DNA from: Hyphomicrobiales bacterium
GTDB lineage: Bacteria > Pseudomonadota > Alphaproteobacteria > Rhizobiales > Beijerinckiaceae
Direction: 5' to 3'
Assembly: GCA_930633525.1 (NCBI GenBank)
Contig: CAKNFP010000001.1
Span: 4,029,501 to 4,093,500, forward strand
Length of the DNA: 64,000 bases
This document shows positions 16,830-25,980 of the stretch, piece after piece (position 1 is the stretch's first letter; every line of letters begins with the position of its first letter). Both the position numbers and the translations under genes were made by a program. The notes below the pieces were generated by a model. The model was not told the origin of the DNA. It saw only the letters and a list, made by a program, of their open reading frames with translations, and searched no databases.

Positions 16830-17888
16830 CTATTTGCTGCCGGCGATGATCTTCTCGACCAGATCAGTCCGCTCCCGATGCGTCCGGGCCGTGAGGAACC
16901 AATCCAGTTCAATCATCTTTCGCCGGGCTTCCGCGACCGGCATGCCGAGCTGAGCTTCGAACTCTGCGGAGACTTTCGCCTTGTCATTCACGGGAAAGAA
17001 GCCGGCGGTGCTCGATGCCCGCTCCTGCGGCTTGGCCGAGGCGACGAAATTGAGCCAACGCTTGGCGGCGTCGCGGTCGAAGCTGCCTTTCGGAACGACC
17101 ACGATATAGGGCAGCTTCAGCGCTCCCTCGTCCGGGATCAGGATGCTGACGTTCTTGATGCCGCTGTGCCGCATGCCCCAGATCTGCGAGTAATAGAAAG
17201 GCGCGGCCTCGACCTCGCCACGCGTCAGCAACTGCGTGAGCTGCGCCAGCGAGCCGTAGAGCACCGAAGCGTTGTTCACATAGCTCTTGAAGAGCGGCAG
17301 CGCCGGCTCGATATCCTTCTCGGTACCCCCGACAGTATAGGCCAGCATCGGAAGCTGGTAGGCCGCGAGCCAGATGGGCTGGGAGATCGCGATGCGGTCC
17401 TTCCAGCTCGGGTTGGCGAGGCTCTTCCACGAGCGCACATCCGCTGGCTTAACCGCTTCGGTATTATAGGCGATGCCGAAGAGGGTGTAGTAGACCGGGG
17501 CGCCAAGAAGCTTGCCATCCGGCGCCTTGAGGCGGTCGGCTTCCGGAATATTGGCGAGCTCGGGCAGGTCGGCGGCCTCGAATCCTTCGATGAGACCATC
17601 CTGATAGAGCTTCACCGCATCGAAATAGGTGACCAGCGCGGCGTTGTACTGGGGCTTGGAAGCCAGGGTCCGGACTGACGATTCGGGGTTCGGAACTTCG
17701 GTCAGCTCGACCGGGATTCCGGCCTCCTCCTGGAACGGCTTTACGAAGGCCTGTCGCCAGGTCTCGCCTGTCGCCCCTCCCCAGGTCGCGATGGCGATCT
17801 TCTGCGCGCTGGCCGAAGCGCTCCCCAAGACGGCGGACAGGGCTACAGGAATGGCCAGGCTGAGAGCCCGAGAAGGCTTGAAAGACAT
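16830..17888 (-). CDS. extracellular substrate-binding protein, PotD-like (system 2)
   Basis: A 352-residue periplasmic solute-binding protein with a Sec-type signal (MSFKPSRALSLAIPVALSA, cleavage after about ASASAQ). The mature protein begins KIAIATWGGATGETWR, typical of PotD/AfuA-like proteins. I prefer ATG 17888 because an AGGG ribosome site lies about 9 bp upstream; an ATG at 17903 overlapping the ATPase stop is also possible. In this operon the ATPase gene comes first and the binding protein second. Ligand unknown. Confidence 0.9.
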   Translation of the reverse strand: MSFKPSRALSLAIPVALSAVLGSASASAQKIAIATWGGATGETWRQAFVKPFQEEAGIPVELTEVPNPESSVRTLASKPQYNAALVTYFDAVKLYQDGLIEGFEAADLPELANIPEADRLKAPDGKLLGAPVYYTLFGIAYNTEAVKPADVRSWKSLANPSWKDRIAISQPIWLAAYQLPMLAYTVGGTEKDIEPALPLFKSYVNNASVLYGSLAQLTQLLTRGEVEAAPFYYSQIWGMRHSGIKNVSILIPDEGALKLPYIVVVPKGSFDRDAAKRWLNFVASAKPQERASSTAGFFPVNDKAKVSAEFEAQLGMPVAEARRKMIELDWFLTARTHRERTDLVEKIIAGSK

Positions 17889-17899
17889 GGTGATCACCC

Positions 17900-19003
17900 T
17901 CATTGAAGATCGGATTGCCGAGTCAGCACATTCATGCGGCTGGTCGGGATGGTCAGGCTCACGGCTTCGCCGACCTCTATTGAGCCCGCGCCGCTGGCGG
18001 CGAGCGCGTCGACGTGGACCAGGGCGCTTGCGACCTCGACCACGTAACGAACGTTCGAGCCGAGAAAGGTGCGCTCGCGAATGCGGCCGGCCAAAGCCTC
18101 ACTGGGAGCGCTTCCCTGCTGCAAGGAGATGTCCTCGGGCCGGATCGCGACGCTCACGGGGCCTCGCCGCGTGACGGCCGGGATCGGGAAGGCATGGTCA
18201 AGCGCTGGCACGCGGACGCGTTGCGCCCCGCCGACGGCTTCGATCTCGGCGTCGAAAATATTGTTCTCGCCGACGAAGGCGGCAACGAAGGCCGTGGCGG
18301 GCTGGCGATAGACGACATCTGGAGCGGCGATCTGCTCGATCCGGCCCTGGCGCATCACGGCGATCCGGTCGGACATGGTGATTGCCTCTTCCTGATCGTG
18401 CGTCACGAAGATGAAGGTGGTGCCGAGCCTGCGCTGCAGGTGCTTTAGCTCGGTCTGCATCTGACGCCGGAGCTTCAGATCCAGGGCGCTGAGCGGCTCG
18501 TCGAGCAGCAGGATAGGGGGCTTGGTCACGATCGCCCTTGCCAGGGCGATGCGCTGGCGCTGCCCGCCCGAGAGCTGGTGCACGGCGCGGTCGGCCACAT
18601 GCGGCAAGCCGACCAGCTCCAGCGCGTCTCCGACCGCCTGCCTGATCGACTCGGCGCCCTGTCGACGCACCTTGAGGCCGAAGGCGACATTCTCGGACAC
18701 GCTCAGGTGCGGGAACAGCGCAAGGCTCTGAAAGACCATGCCAAGGCCGCGCTTATAGGGCGGAGTGTGGGTGAGGTCGCGCCCGTCGATGGAGATCGTT
18801 CCTTCCGAGGCGGTCTCGAAGCCGGCGATCATCCGCAGCAGCGTGGTCTTTCCGCATCCCGAGGGGCCGAGCAGGGTCAGGAACTCGCCACGCCTCACCT
18901 CCAGATCAAGCGGTTGGACAGCAAGGGCATCGCCAAATCTCTTGGAAACGCCCGTGACTTTCAGAACGGGCCCCTGAACGCCAGATCCCAAATCTCGATC
19001 CAA
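17900..19003 (-). CDS. ABC transporter ATPase, PotA-like (system 2)
   Basis: A 367-residue ATPase with Walker A GPSGCGKTT (about residues 42-50), Q-loop region FQSLALFPHLSV, signature [15 protein letters not shown], Walker B ILLLDEPLSALD and a C-terminal TOBE domain (about 280-360). It is the first gene of the second Pot-like operon. A TTCAC-N4-GTGAA motif at 19024-19037 lies 20 bp in front of the start and may be an operator for the XRE-cupin regulator encoded just upstream. Confidence 0.93.
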   Translation of the reverse strand: MDRDLGSGVQGPVLKVTGVSKRFGDALAVQPLDLEVRRGEFLTLLGPSGCGKTTLLRMIAGFETASEGTISIDGRDLTHTPPYKRGLGMVFQSLALFPHLSVSENVAFGLKVRRQGAESIRQAVGDALELVGLPHVADRAVHQLSGGQRQRIALARAIVTKPPILLLDEPLSALDLKLRRQMQTELKHLQRRLGTTFIFVTHDQEEAITMSDRIAVMRQGRIEQIAAPDVVYRQPATAFVAAFVGENNIFDAEIEAVGGAQRVRVPALDHAFPIPAVTRRGPVSVAIRPEDISLQQGSAPSEALAGRIRERTFLGSNVRYVVEVASALVHVDALAASGAGSIEVGEAVSLTIPTSRMNVLTRQSDLQ

Positions 19004-19023
19004 AATATGCCCTCGCCCGAAAT

Positions 19024-19037
19024 TTCACTTACGTGAA
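19024..19037. promoter_or_regulatory. TTCAC-N4-GTGAA site upstream of the second Pot-like operon
   Basis: TTCACTTACGTGAA has fully complementary 5-bp arms. The same layout, with one changed base, occurs at 19812-19825 and 22621-22634. Its place between the regulator stop and the ATPase start suggests an operator. Confidence 0.5.
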
Positions 19038-19109
19038 TTTATGCGACGAGTTTCATATTAATGCAATACGGGCTGCGCGTTGAATTTGAGATCGTCCCGA
19101 TCCTGCGTG

Positions 19110-19736
19110 TCAGTCGGCTTTTGGCCGATGGGCATTCACCCAGACAACGCGCGCAGGCCCCTTTCCAGTGTTGCGGAAACTATGTGGTCGGGTGCTGTCG
19201 AACCTGAAGCTATCGCCCTCCTCGAGATGGTGCTCGACGCCCTCGACCTCGATGACGATCTGCCCTTCGAGTACGAGGCCGCCTTCCTCTCCGTCATGCG
19301 AATACACCTGAGAACCGGTCGTCCCGCCCGGCTCCAGCGAGATCAGGAAGATCTCCAGGCCCGACGAGCCGCGGCTTGGCGTCAGCAACTCCTTGGAGAT
19401 GCCCGTTCGCCAGAAACCGAGCTTCTTCCGCTCGTCCGCTTTAACCACGATCCGATCGGCCGCATGCGGCACGGACGTCAGGGTCTCGTCGAACAGATTG
19501 CCGAGACCGACGTTCAAGGCGTCCGCGATGCTGGCCAGAACCCGGAGCGATGGCGACGACATCCCGCGCTCGATCTGGCTGAGTTGCCCGATCGATATTC
19601 CCGAGGCCTCCGCGATCTGCTTGAGGGACATCTTCTGGACATGCCGTCGGTGACGGATACGATCCCCCAACAGCGCATCCAATTGCGCCAGGGCCTGAGG
19701 CTGCCGCACATCGTCGTCGGGATGCTGCTGTTCCAC
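19110..19736 (-). CDS. XRE-family regulator with C-terminal cupin domain
   Basis: A 208-residue regulator with a helix-turn-helix (about residues 25-80, MSLKQIAEASGISIGQLSQ) and a cupin domain (about 130-205, with YSHDGEEGGLVLEGQI and GDSFRFDSTRPHSF). This architecture is that of PuuR-like and related regulators that sense small ligands such as polyamines or amino acids. It lies between the second Pot-like importer and the hydrolase gene on the same strand. Matching TTCAC-N4-RTGAA sites occur upstream of this gene, of the Pot-like operon and of the ProVWX-like operon. Confidence 0.92.
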   Translation of the reverse strand: MEQQHPDDDVRQPQALAQLDALLGDRIRHRRHVQKMSLKQIAEASGISIGQLSQIERGMSSPSLRVLASIADALNVGLGNLFDETLTSVPHAADRIVVKADERKKLGFWRTGISKELLTPSRGSSGLEIFLISLEPGGTTGSQVYSHDGEEGGLVLEGQIVIEVEGVEHHLEEGDSFRFDSTRPHSFRNTGKGPARVVWVNAHRPKAD

Positions 19737-19811
19737 CCTCGCTCTCCCAATTTGACGCTCGAATCCATTCGCGTCATCGCAATTGCGCCACTATGAAATT
19801 TATTTTCGATA

Positions 19812-19825
19812 TTCACGCAAATGAA
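19812..19825. promoter_or_regulatory. TTCAC-N4-ATGAA site upstream of the XRE-cupin gene
   Basis: TTCACGCAAATGAA lies 76 bp upstream of the regulator start and differs from the site at 19024 in one arm base. Candidate autoregulatory operator. Confidence 0.45.
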
Positions 19826-19944
19826 AAGAGCGCTATCCCGGAAGCCGCTGGTCGAATGTTCGATACGTAGCCCTTTCACGGGCTGTCGGGGTGTCCCTGC
19901 GATCACGCGGAGGATTGCCGCGCCGCCGCCGATCGGGCGGGCCC

Positions 19945-20712
19945 TCAGGTTGGCCGGTCGCCCGTCAATTCGAAGATCGAGGTGAGTTCACGCGCCACGC
20001 GCTGCGGCGCCTCCGTCAACAGCCCGTTCTTGAGACCATCGAGGATCACGAGTTTCGCACCCTCGATGCTCTCGCTCGTCGTGCGTGCGATCGCCGCCCC
20101 GCAACCTTGCGCGAACTCGCCGGTCATGACCAGGGTCGGGCAGCGTATCCGGTCAAGCCAGGGCAGGATTTCAGTCGCGTTGTAGAGTTCGTAGGTGCGA
20201 ATGAAGATGTCTTCGTCGATCTTCGCGATCTGGGCCAGCCGCTTCCGGATCGCATCGGGATGCGCCGCAGCGAAGGCATCCGTGTACCAGTGCCGCACCA
20301 GATCGGGCATGACCTGCATGACCCCCTCTCGCTTGAGGCGCTCGATCAGCGCCGAGAGCGCGTCCCGCTCGGACCTGGATCGGCCCGCCGGCGCCGCCAA
20401 CAAGGCCAGGCCACGCACATGCTGCGGATATGACAGTGCGTAAGCGGCAGCGATATAGGCCCCGAGCGACTGACCGACCAAGTGGATCCGCTCGACCTCG
20501 AGTTCGCGGCGCAGGGCCTCGAGATCCTCCACGAAAATCTCGATAGACAGCTCCGCCCCCTCGGGCGCGGACGGGCTGTGACCACGCAGGTCGTAGGTGA
20601 CGCATCGGGCCCGATCGCCCATCGCCGAAACGACCTCGCTCCATGTTTCATGGGTCGAGCCGTTGCCGTGAACGAAGATCACAGGTTCGCCGCTGCCATT
20701 GACCGCATACAT
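19945..20712 (-). CDS. alpha/beta hydrolase-fold protein lacking the catalytic histidine
   Basis: A 255-residue alpha/beta hydrolase-fold protein starting at MYAVNGSGEP. It has the oxyanion segment VIFVHGNGSTHETW and a nucleophile elbow GQSLGA. It is a clear paralogue of 27869-28645 (shared blocks YDLRGHS/YDLRGHG, DLEALR, PWL, LVMTGE/LVLTGE). Where the paralogue has EGLKHAIL, this protein has DGLKNGLL, so the expected catalytic His is Asn (codon at about 20026). It may be inactive as a hydrolase or use another mechanism. The start is set by family alignment; the frame extends further upstream without similarity. Confidence 0.85.
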   Translation of the reverse strand: MYAVNGSGEPVIFVHGNGSTHETWSEVVSAMGDRARCVTYDLRGHSPSAPEGAELSIEIFVEDLEALRRELEVERIHLVGQSLGAYIAAAYALSYPQHVRGLALLAAPAGRSRSERDALSALIERLKREGVMQVMPDLVRHWYTDAFAAAHPDAIRKRLAQIAKIDEDIFIRTYELYNATEILPWLDRIRCPTLVMTGEFAQGCGAAIARTTSESIEGAKLVILDGLKNGLLTEAPQRVARELTSIFELTGDRPT

Positions 20713-20836
20713 GGCGTGCTCCCACAGGCTATGTCGCCGCTCGATCGCCGCGCCCCTTCGGCGTGCGGCGCGATTTTTCCCTTTGCCTTGTCGTCGGATT
20801 TCCCGAAAGGCGGAGACCGCCTTCCGGTCCGGCGCC

Positions 20837-21979
20837 CTAAATGCCGGGCTTGTGGTCGACGGCAACGCGCAGGCGGTGCTGAAAAAGGTCGGTGCGCGCC
20901 AGCATGGGCAGCACCTTGCTGCGAAGCCCGAGGAAACGTTTCGGCCAACGCGTCCCCACGGACCCATAGAGATAGGATATGCGCTGCGTCTTATCGATAT
21001 AGGGACGCTCGCTGGCCTCCCACTGACGCAGAGCTGCGGGAATGTCGCTCGTTTCCGAGACGGCCCGGGCCAGAACCACCGCGTTGACGATCGCGACGCA
21101 GGCTCCCTGACCGAGATTGGGAGCCATTCCGTGGGCCGCGTCTCCAACGATGCAGACGCGCCCCTTAGACCAGGCGGAGCACGTCACATTGTAAAAGGGG
21201 CGCCAGTGCTCCGCGGGATGGCGGGGCAGGCGTTCGAGGTATTCCCGGTATTTCGGGTGGGTTTCGATCCAGGCCTCGAGGTTGAAGGGTTGCTGGGTGC
21301 GCCCAGCGACATCGCTCTCGGGGCAGCATAGGAACACGTAATGCTGGTCCTTGCTGACCGGGGCCATGCCGATCCGCCGGCCGCCGCTCCACATTTCGAT
21401 GCGGCGCTGATTGAGGCCGTCTTCCGGCAGACGCGGGATCAAGTGGCGGCCGCAGCCATCCTTGAGATCGACGATCTCGGTTGCGAGCTTGAGCGAGTCC
21501 CGCACGCGCGAAAAGACCCCGTCGGCACCGATGACGAGGTCAGCTCGCGGCCCGAACCCATCCTTGAGCTCGAGGCGGCCATCCGCGTCGGCGCCGAGCA
21601 CCGGCGAGTCGGTGACGATCTCCACGCCGTTCTTGATGGCGCATTCGGCGAGAATCTTGTGCAGTTCAGTCCGCAGCACGACGATCAACTCGGGCGAACG
21701 GTCATCGCTGCGGCGCAGGTTGATCTCCATACCCTGGTGGTCGAGCAGAGCCCGCGGTGTTTTCGAGGCGACCCCCGTCGCGGCCACCTGCTCATAGACC
21801 CCTAGCTCGCGCAGCGCGTTGAGGGCATTCTCCCAACAGTAGAGGCCGGCGCCGATTTCACGCAGGCTCTTGCCTTTCTCATGCACGCGCACGCTCCACC
21901 CTCGCTGGGCAAGTGCCGCCGCTGCTGCGAGGCCGGCCAATCCCGCTCCAGCGATCTCCGCAACCGGTTTTCTGCTCAT
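20837..21979 (-). CDS. FAD-dependent aromatic-ring monooxygenase, salicylate hydroxylase-like
   Basis: A 380-residue class A flavoprotein monooxygenase. The N-terminal dinucleotide motif is IAGAGLAGLAAAAALAQRG, the DG motif LVIGADGVFSRVRDSL, and the GD motif VCIVGDAAHGMAPNLGQG. Such enzymes hydroxylate aromatic substrates with NAD(P)H and oxygen. The start at ATG 21979 (MSRKPVAEI) begins at the FAD-binding strand; an in-frame ATG at 22003 is possible. It is 124 bp upstream of the hydrolase gene and may share its transcript. Related sequences include 6-hydroxynicotinate and salicylate hydroxylases; the substrate cannot be fixed here. Confidence 0.9.
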   Translation of the reverse strand: MSRKPVAEIAGAGLAGLAAAAALAQRGWSVRVHEKGKSLREIGAGLYCWENALNALRELGVYEQVAATGVASKTPRALLDHQGMEINLRRSDDRSPELIVVLRTELHKILAECAIKNGVEIVTDSPVLGADADGRLELKDGFGPRADLVIGADGVFSRVRDSLKLATEIVDLKDGCGRHLIPRLPEDGLNQRRIEMWSGGRRIGMAPVSKDQHYVFLCCPESDVAGRTQQPFNLEAWIETHPKYREYLERLPRHPAEHWRPFYNVTCSAWSKGRVCIVGDAAHGMAPNLGQGACVAIVNAVVLARAVSETSDIPAALRQWEASERPYIDKTQRISYLYGSVGTRWPKRFLGLRSKVLPMLARTDLFQHRLRVAVDHKPGI

Positions 21980-22003
21980 CTCTCGCTGCTTTCCATGGAG
22001 CAC

Positions 22004-22620
22004 CTGCTCAATCGCGTAGAACGAGCGCGGTCAGGTGCGAGCCGCGTGTCGGCTCGTTCATCGGGGCGCTGCGCAGCCCGACCGCGAAGCGATCAGGCAT
22101 TTCGCAGCCTCCGCAGGCGCGTCGCGCCCGATGCCGAAACCGAATGCGATGGTATGAGGCGGCTTGCATTCAGAAAAATCGGTAATTTCAATCCAATTAT
22201 CAAACGGATCGATGAATTGGCCCCTCGCGCGGCCATGCGCGAACATTCAGCGGGCCAAAACAGCCATCAAAAAGATCGATGAAAGTATGAATTTTATCGA
22301 TTTGCATTGAGTCGCGTCAGCCACTCAATCTTCCCGAATGCGCCCGCCGGAGGCAGGCACGAGCGCATGGATGGCTGAGACCGTGTCGAGCCTCATCAGG
22401 CCTGGAGCGTTTCCGATCGCACTGGGGCCGAGGCGGGTAGCGTCAGGTTCGACGGCGCCGCCCGTGCGATTTCCCAACATCGGAAAGTGATCCCGGCGTG
22501 CCGTGTGGGCGAATTGCGCATCGGCTGAAGACCGCCTGAACGCCGCAAACGCGCCACGGATCGGGCATCCCAAAAAATGTGACGGGCCGTATTGCATTAT
22601 GGTGAAATTCAGAACATAAA
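22004..22620. other. intergenic region without a supported gene
   Basis: About 600 bp between the monooxygenase (minus strand) and the ProVWX-like operon (plus strand). I find no convincing coding frame: short frames on both strands show shadow-like Arg-rich composition. The last part is AT-richer and holds the operator candidate at 22621-22634 and presumably the operon promoter. Confidence 0.5.
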
Positions 22621-22634
22621 TTCACTAATATGAA
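22621..22634. promoter_or_regulatory. TTCAC-N4-ATGAA site upstream of the ProVWX-like operon
   Basis: TTCACTAATATGAA lies 58 bp in front of the ATPase start, with the same arms as the site at 19812-19825. Candidate operator for the XRE-cupin regulator. Confidence 0.45.
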
Positions 22635-22691
22635 ATACGCACGGTAGACCAATAAGCCTGCACCTGAATTCCATTTTCGAGGACGTCGCAG

Positions 22692-23972
22692 TTGAACAAG
22701 GCGGCAAACGGGCACGGGCCAAGGGCGGCCAAATTGCAGGTCGAAGGGCTAACCAAGATCTATGGTGGGCGCCCTGAAGAGGCCCTGCGATTACTGGCTA
22801 ACGGAAAGACATCGAAGGAGATATTGGCGACCACGCAGCAAGTGGCCGCGGTATCCAACGTCTCTTTCTCGGTCGAGCAAGGCGAGATCTTTACGATCAT
22901 GGGGCTGTCCGGCTCCGGCAAGTCCACGCTCGTGCGCTGTCTCAACAGATTGATCGAGCCATCCGCAGGCTCCGTGCGGATCGACGGGCAGGATCTGCTG
23001 GCTGGTTCGCCGGCCCAGCTCCGATCGGTCCGGCGCAGCAAGATCGCGATGGTCTTTCAGAATTTCGCGCTTCTGCCGCATAAGTCGGTCGCCGAGAATG
23101 TCGAGTTCGGACTGATGCTGCGCGGCGAGCCGCCGGCCGCACGGCGGGAGAAGGCTCTCCGCTCGCTCGCCCAGGTGGGCCTGTCCGACTGGGCGCACCG
23201 CTATCCGGACAATTTGAGTGGCGGCATGAAGCAGAGGGTCGGACTGGCCCGCGCGCTGGCCAGCGATCCCGATATTCTGCTGATGGACGAGCCTTTCAGC
23301 GCGCTCGACCCATTGATCAGGTCGGACCTGCAGGAAGAGCTCCTGAGACTCCAGCGCGAGATCCGAAAGACCATCATCTTCATCACGCATGATTTTCACG
23401 AGGCGGTGCGGCTCAGCGATCGACTCGCCGTGATGCGCGATGGCGCCTTCGTGCAGGTCGGGACTGCGCATGACATCGTGCTGCGACCGGTCGACGACTA
23501 TGTCGCGACCTTTGCGCGCGAACTCGATCGGTCGCGGATGCTCTGCGCCGGAGACCTTGCCTACAAGCGCGTTCCGATCGTCGGCGCGGAAATGCCGGTC
23601 GCGGCCACGCACAACCGCCTCATCTCGGAAGGGCAAGTCCACGCCGTCGTCGTCGACGCCGATCGCAGGCCGCTCGGTTATGTCAGTCTGCGCGACGTCG
23701 AGGCCGCACAGGCCGGCGAGCCGGCGAGCGCGGTTGCGGACGTCCGTCGGGAGCCAGTCCTGTCGACGGCTGCCACCGCGCCGTTGTCCGGGCTTTTCGG
23801 GTTGCTTGGAGGACGTGCGCCGCTCGTCGTCATCGATGAGGCCGGCAAGGCGCAGGGCGCTGTCGATGCCAGCGATGTGCTTCAGCAACTGCACCTGGTG
23901 ACGCAGCAGGAGCGCCCCGACTTGCCCGATCACACACCACCGGGCAGCGCCATGCCTGGACGAGAGAGGTGA
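22692..23972 (+). CDS. glycine betaine/proline-type ABC ATPase with C-terminal CBS region
   Basis: A 426-residue ProV/OpuAA-like ATPase. Walker A GLSGSGKST is near residue 72, signature LSGGMKQRVGLARALA, Walker B ILLMDEPFSALDPLI. The C-terminal 130 residues form a CBS pair-like region (LGYVSLRDVEAAQ and VIDEAGKAQGAVDASDVL). The N-terminal insertion EALRLLANGKTSKEIL is usual in ProV. It is followed by permease and binding-protein genes with short gaps. Start: the first in-frame codon at 22692 is TTG (reading TTGAACAAGGCG). Confidence 0.92.
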   Translation: MNKAANGHGPRAAKLQVEGLTKIYGGRPEEALRLLANGKTSKEILATTQQVAAVSNVSFSVEQGEIFTIMGLSGSGKSTLVRCLNRLIEPSAGSVRIDGQDLLAGSPAQLRSVRRSKIAMVFQNFALLPHKSVAENVEFGLMLRGEPPAARREKALRSLAQVGLSDWAHRYPDNLSGGMKQRVGLARALASDPDILLMDEPFSALDPLIRSDLQEELLRLQREIRKTIIFITHDFHEAVRLSDRLAVMRDGAFVQVGTAHDIVLRPVDDYVATFARELDRSRMLCAGDLAYKRVPIVGAEMPVAATHNRLISEGQVHAVVVDADRRPLGYVSLRDVEAAQAGEPASAVADVRREPVLSTAATAPLSGLFGLLGGRAPLVVIDEAGKAQGAVDASDVLQQLHLVTQQERPDLPDHTPPGSAMPGRER

Positions 23973-23979
23973 GACGCGC

Positions 23980-24879
23980 ATGAGCTTCCCCATCGAGCGT
24001 CTGCACATCCCGGTCGACAAATGGATTCAAATATTCATCGACTGGCTCGTCTATGAGTGGCGTCCCGCCTTCCAGGCGCTGCGCTGGCCAATCGCGCAAC
24101 TGCTGAGCGCGATTCAGGATTTCCTGCTTTATCTCCCGTTCTGGCTCGTAACGGCGATCCTGTTTGCGCTCGGCTGGAGAATGGCCGGCCTTCGGCATGG
24201 GCTGTTCTGTGGCTTGTCCTTCCTGCTGATCGCGGCGATGGGCCTGTGGCGCGAGGCGATGACCTCGATGTCGATCCTGTTCACGGCAGTATCGTTCTGC
24301 GTCGTCATCGGCATCCCGCTCGGAATCGCAGCCGGACGTAGCGACCGCTTCTGGTCAGTGCTGCAGCCGATCCTCGACGTGATGCAGACCACGCCCTCCT
24401 TCGTCTACCTCGTTCCCGTGGTGATGCTGTTCGGCATCGGCACCGTGCCGGGCGTGATCGCGACGATCATCTTCTCGATGCCGCCGATCATTCGCCTCAC
24501 CAATCTGGGGCTGAGGCAGGTCCCGATCGAGGCGATCGAGGCCGGCGAGGCCTTCGGCGCCACCGAGTGGCAAGCCCTGACGCATGTCCGGCTGCCATTG
24601 GCGCTGCCTTCGATCATGGCCGGCCTGAACCAGACCCTGCTCATGGCCCTGGTGATGAGCGTGATCATCGCGATGATCGGTGCCGAAGGCCTCGGCCTGA
24701 CCGTGCTGCGCGGCATCGGCGCGCTCGATGTCGGGCTGGCTGGGATCGGCGGCCTCTCGATCGTCCTGATCGCGATCAGCCTCGACCGGATCACGCAAGG
24801 CTTTGTCCGGCTGGCAAGCCCGACGAGCAAATCGACGACCATTCTCAAGCAGCTGAAATCGATGCGCGGCACGGCGTAG
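23980..24879 (+). CDS. glycine betaine/proline-type ABC permease, ProW-like
   Basis: A 299-residue permease with an N-terminal amphipathic lead (FPIERLHIPVDKWIQIF) typical of ProW, then about six membrane segments. The EAA loop is EAGEAFGATEWQALTHVRLPLA. It is 7 bp downstream of the ATPase stop, so co-translated. Quaternary amines such as glycine betaine, carnitine or choline are the usual substrates of the family. Confidence 0.93.
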   Translation: MSFPIERLHIPVDKWIQIFIDWLVYEWRPAFQALRWPIAQLLSAIQDFLLYLPFWLVTAILFALGWRMAGLRHGLFCGLSFLLIAAMGLWREAMTSMSILFTAVSFCVVIGIPLGIAAGRSDRFWSVLQPILDVMQTTPSFVYLVPVVMLFGIGTVPGVIATIIFSMPPIIRLTNLGLRQVPIEAIEAGEAFGATEWQALTHVRLPLALPSIMAGLNQTLLMALVMSVIIAMIGAEGLGLTVLRGIGALDVGLAGIGGLSIVLIAISLDRITQGFVRLASPTSKSTTILKQLKSMRGTA

Positions 24880-24928
24880 GTGCGGCTTCGACGGTTTGTA
24901 CCATAACGAAAATGAGGGGAGTTCGACG

Positions 24929-25972
24929 ATGACGACAGGCAAGATCCTACAGGGAGCCCTGGCGATCGGCCTTGGCGTTTCAGCGATGCTGGGCGCGACG
25001 GGCTTTGCGATGGCTCAGGCGAAACTTCCGGGCGCTGGAAAGACCGTGAGCCCGGCTCGACCGAATTGGGATTCGTTCTGGTTCGGCCAGAGGATCATCG
25101 ATATCGGCATGGAACGACTTGGCTATAAGGTCGAGGATCCCAAGACGCTGGCGCCTGCGGCGATCTTCACCTCCATGGCTCGCGGCGACGTCACCTATAC
25201 CGCCGACACGATCCTGCCGAACCACGCCGATCTATACGCCAAGACGGCCGCGGACGTGATGGCTGTTGGACCGCTGATGGATCCCGGGACGATCCAGGGC
25301 TACATGGTCGACAAGAAGACAGCCGATGCCCACAATATCCGCTTCCTGGAGGATCTCGCCGATCCAAAGATCGCGGCGTTGTTCGACCAGAATGGCGACG
25401 GCAAAGCCGACATGGTCGGTCCTTCCGTTGGCTGGGCAGGCTCGTTCGCCGTGGCCCAGGGCCACCTGAAGGCACTTGGGCTTCAGAACACGGTAACGCT
25501 GGTGTCGGGTGAATATACGACGCTGGCGGCCGATGCGGTCGCTCGCTACGCCGCAGGCAAACCGATCTTCCTTTATACGTGGTACCCTAACCCAACCACG
25601 ATGAAGCTGCTCCCGGGCAAGGATCTCACCTGGCTCCAGTTGAAGAATCCTGCGCTGCCCGAAGAGCAGATGAAAACCTACAAGCCGCTGGCGAATGTCG
25701 AGGGCTGCGCGTCGAACCCGTGTTCTGTCGGCTGGCTTCCGACTGTTTATTACATCGCCGTCAACAAGAAGTGGGCGGCCGAAAATCCGGCCGGGGTCGA
25801 ATTCTTCAGGCAAGTGAAGATGAAGCTCGAAGACCGGGCCGAGCAGAACCAGAAAATGCTCAACGGCGAGAACCGCGAAGCCGACATCGATCGTCACGCA
25901 CGCGCCTGGATCAAAGCCAACGAAGCGATGTTCGAGGGCTGGATCAAGGCCGCCCTGGCCGCCAGCAAGTGA
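24929..25972 (+). CDS. glycine betaine-type substrate-binding protein, ProX-like
   Basis: A 347-residue periplasmic binding protein (OpuAC family). Start ATG 24929 follows a GAGGGGA ribosome site; the signal peptide runs to about AMAQAK. Aromatic-rich segments NWDSFWFGQRIIDIG and FLYTWYPNPTTMKLL resemble those that box quaternary ammonium groups in ProX and OpuAC. It closes the importer operon. The gene ends 9 bp before an abnormal poly-G tract. Confidence 0.92.
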   Translation: MTTGKILQGALAIGLGVSAMLGATGFAMAQAKLPGAGKTVSPARPNWDSFWFGQRIIDIGMERLGYKVEDPKTLAPAAIFTSMARGDVTYTADTILPNHADLYAKTAADVMAVGPLMDPGTIQGYMVDKKTADAHNIRFLEDLADPKIAALFDQNGDGKADMVGPSVGWAGSFAVAQGHLKALGLQNTVTLVSGEYTTLAADAVARYAAGKPIFLYTWYPNPTTMKLLPGKDLTWLQLKNPALPEEQMKTYKPLANVEGCASNPCSVGWLPTVYYIAVNKKWAAENPAGVEFFRQVKMKLEDRAEQNQKMLNGENREADIDRHARAWIKANEAMFEGWIKAALAASK

Positions 25973-25980
25973 GGAATGGC

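Noticed and set aside
22325..22715. Short minus-strand frames between the monooxygenase and the ProV-like gene
   Set aside because: No ribosome site, motif or conserved-looking segment.
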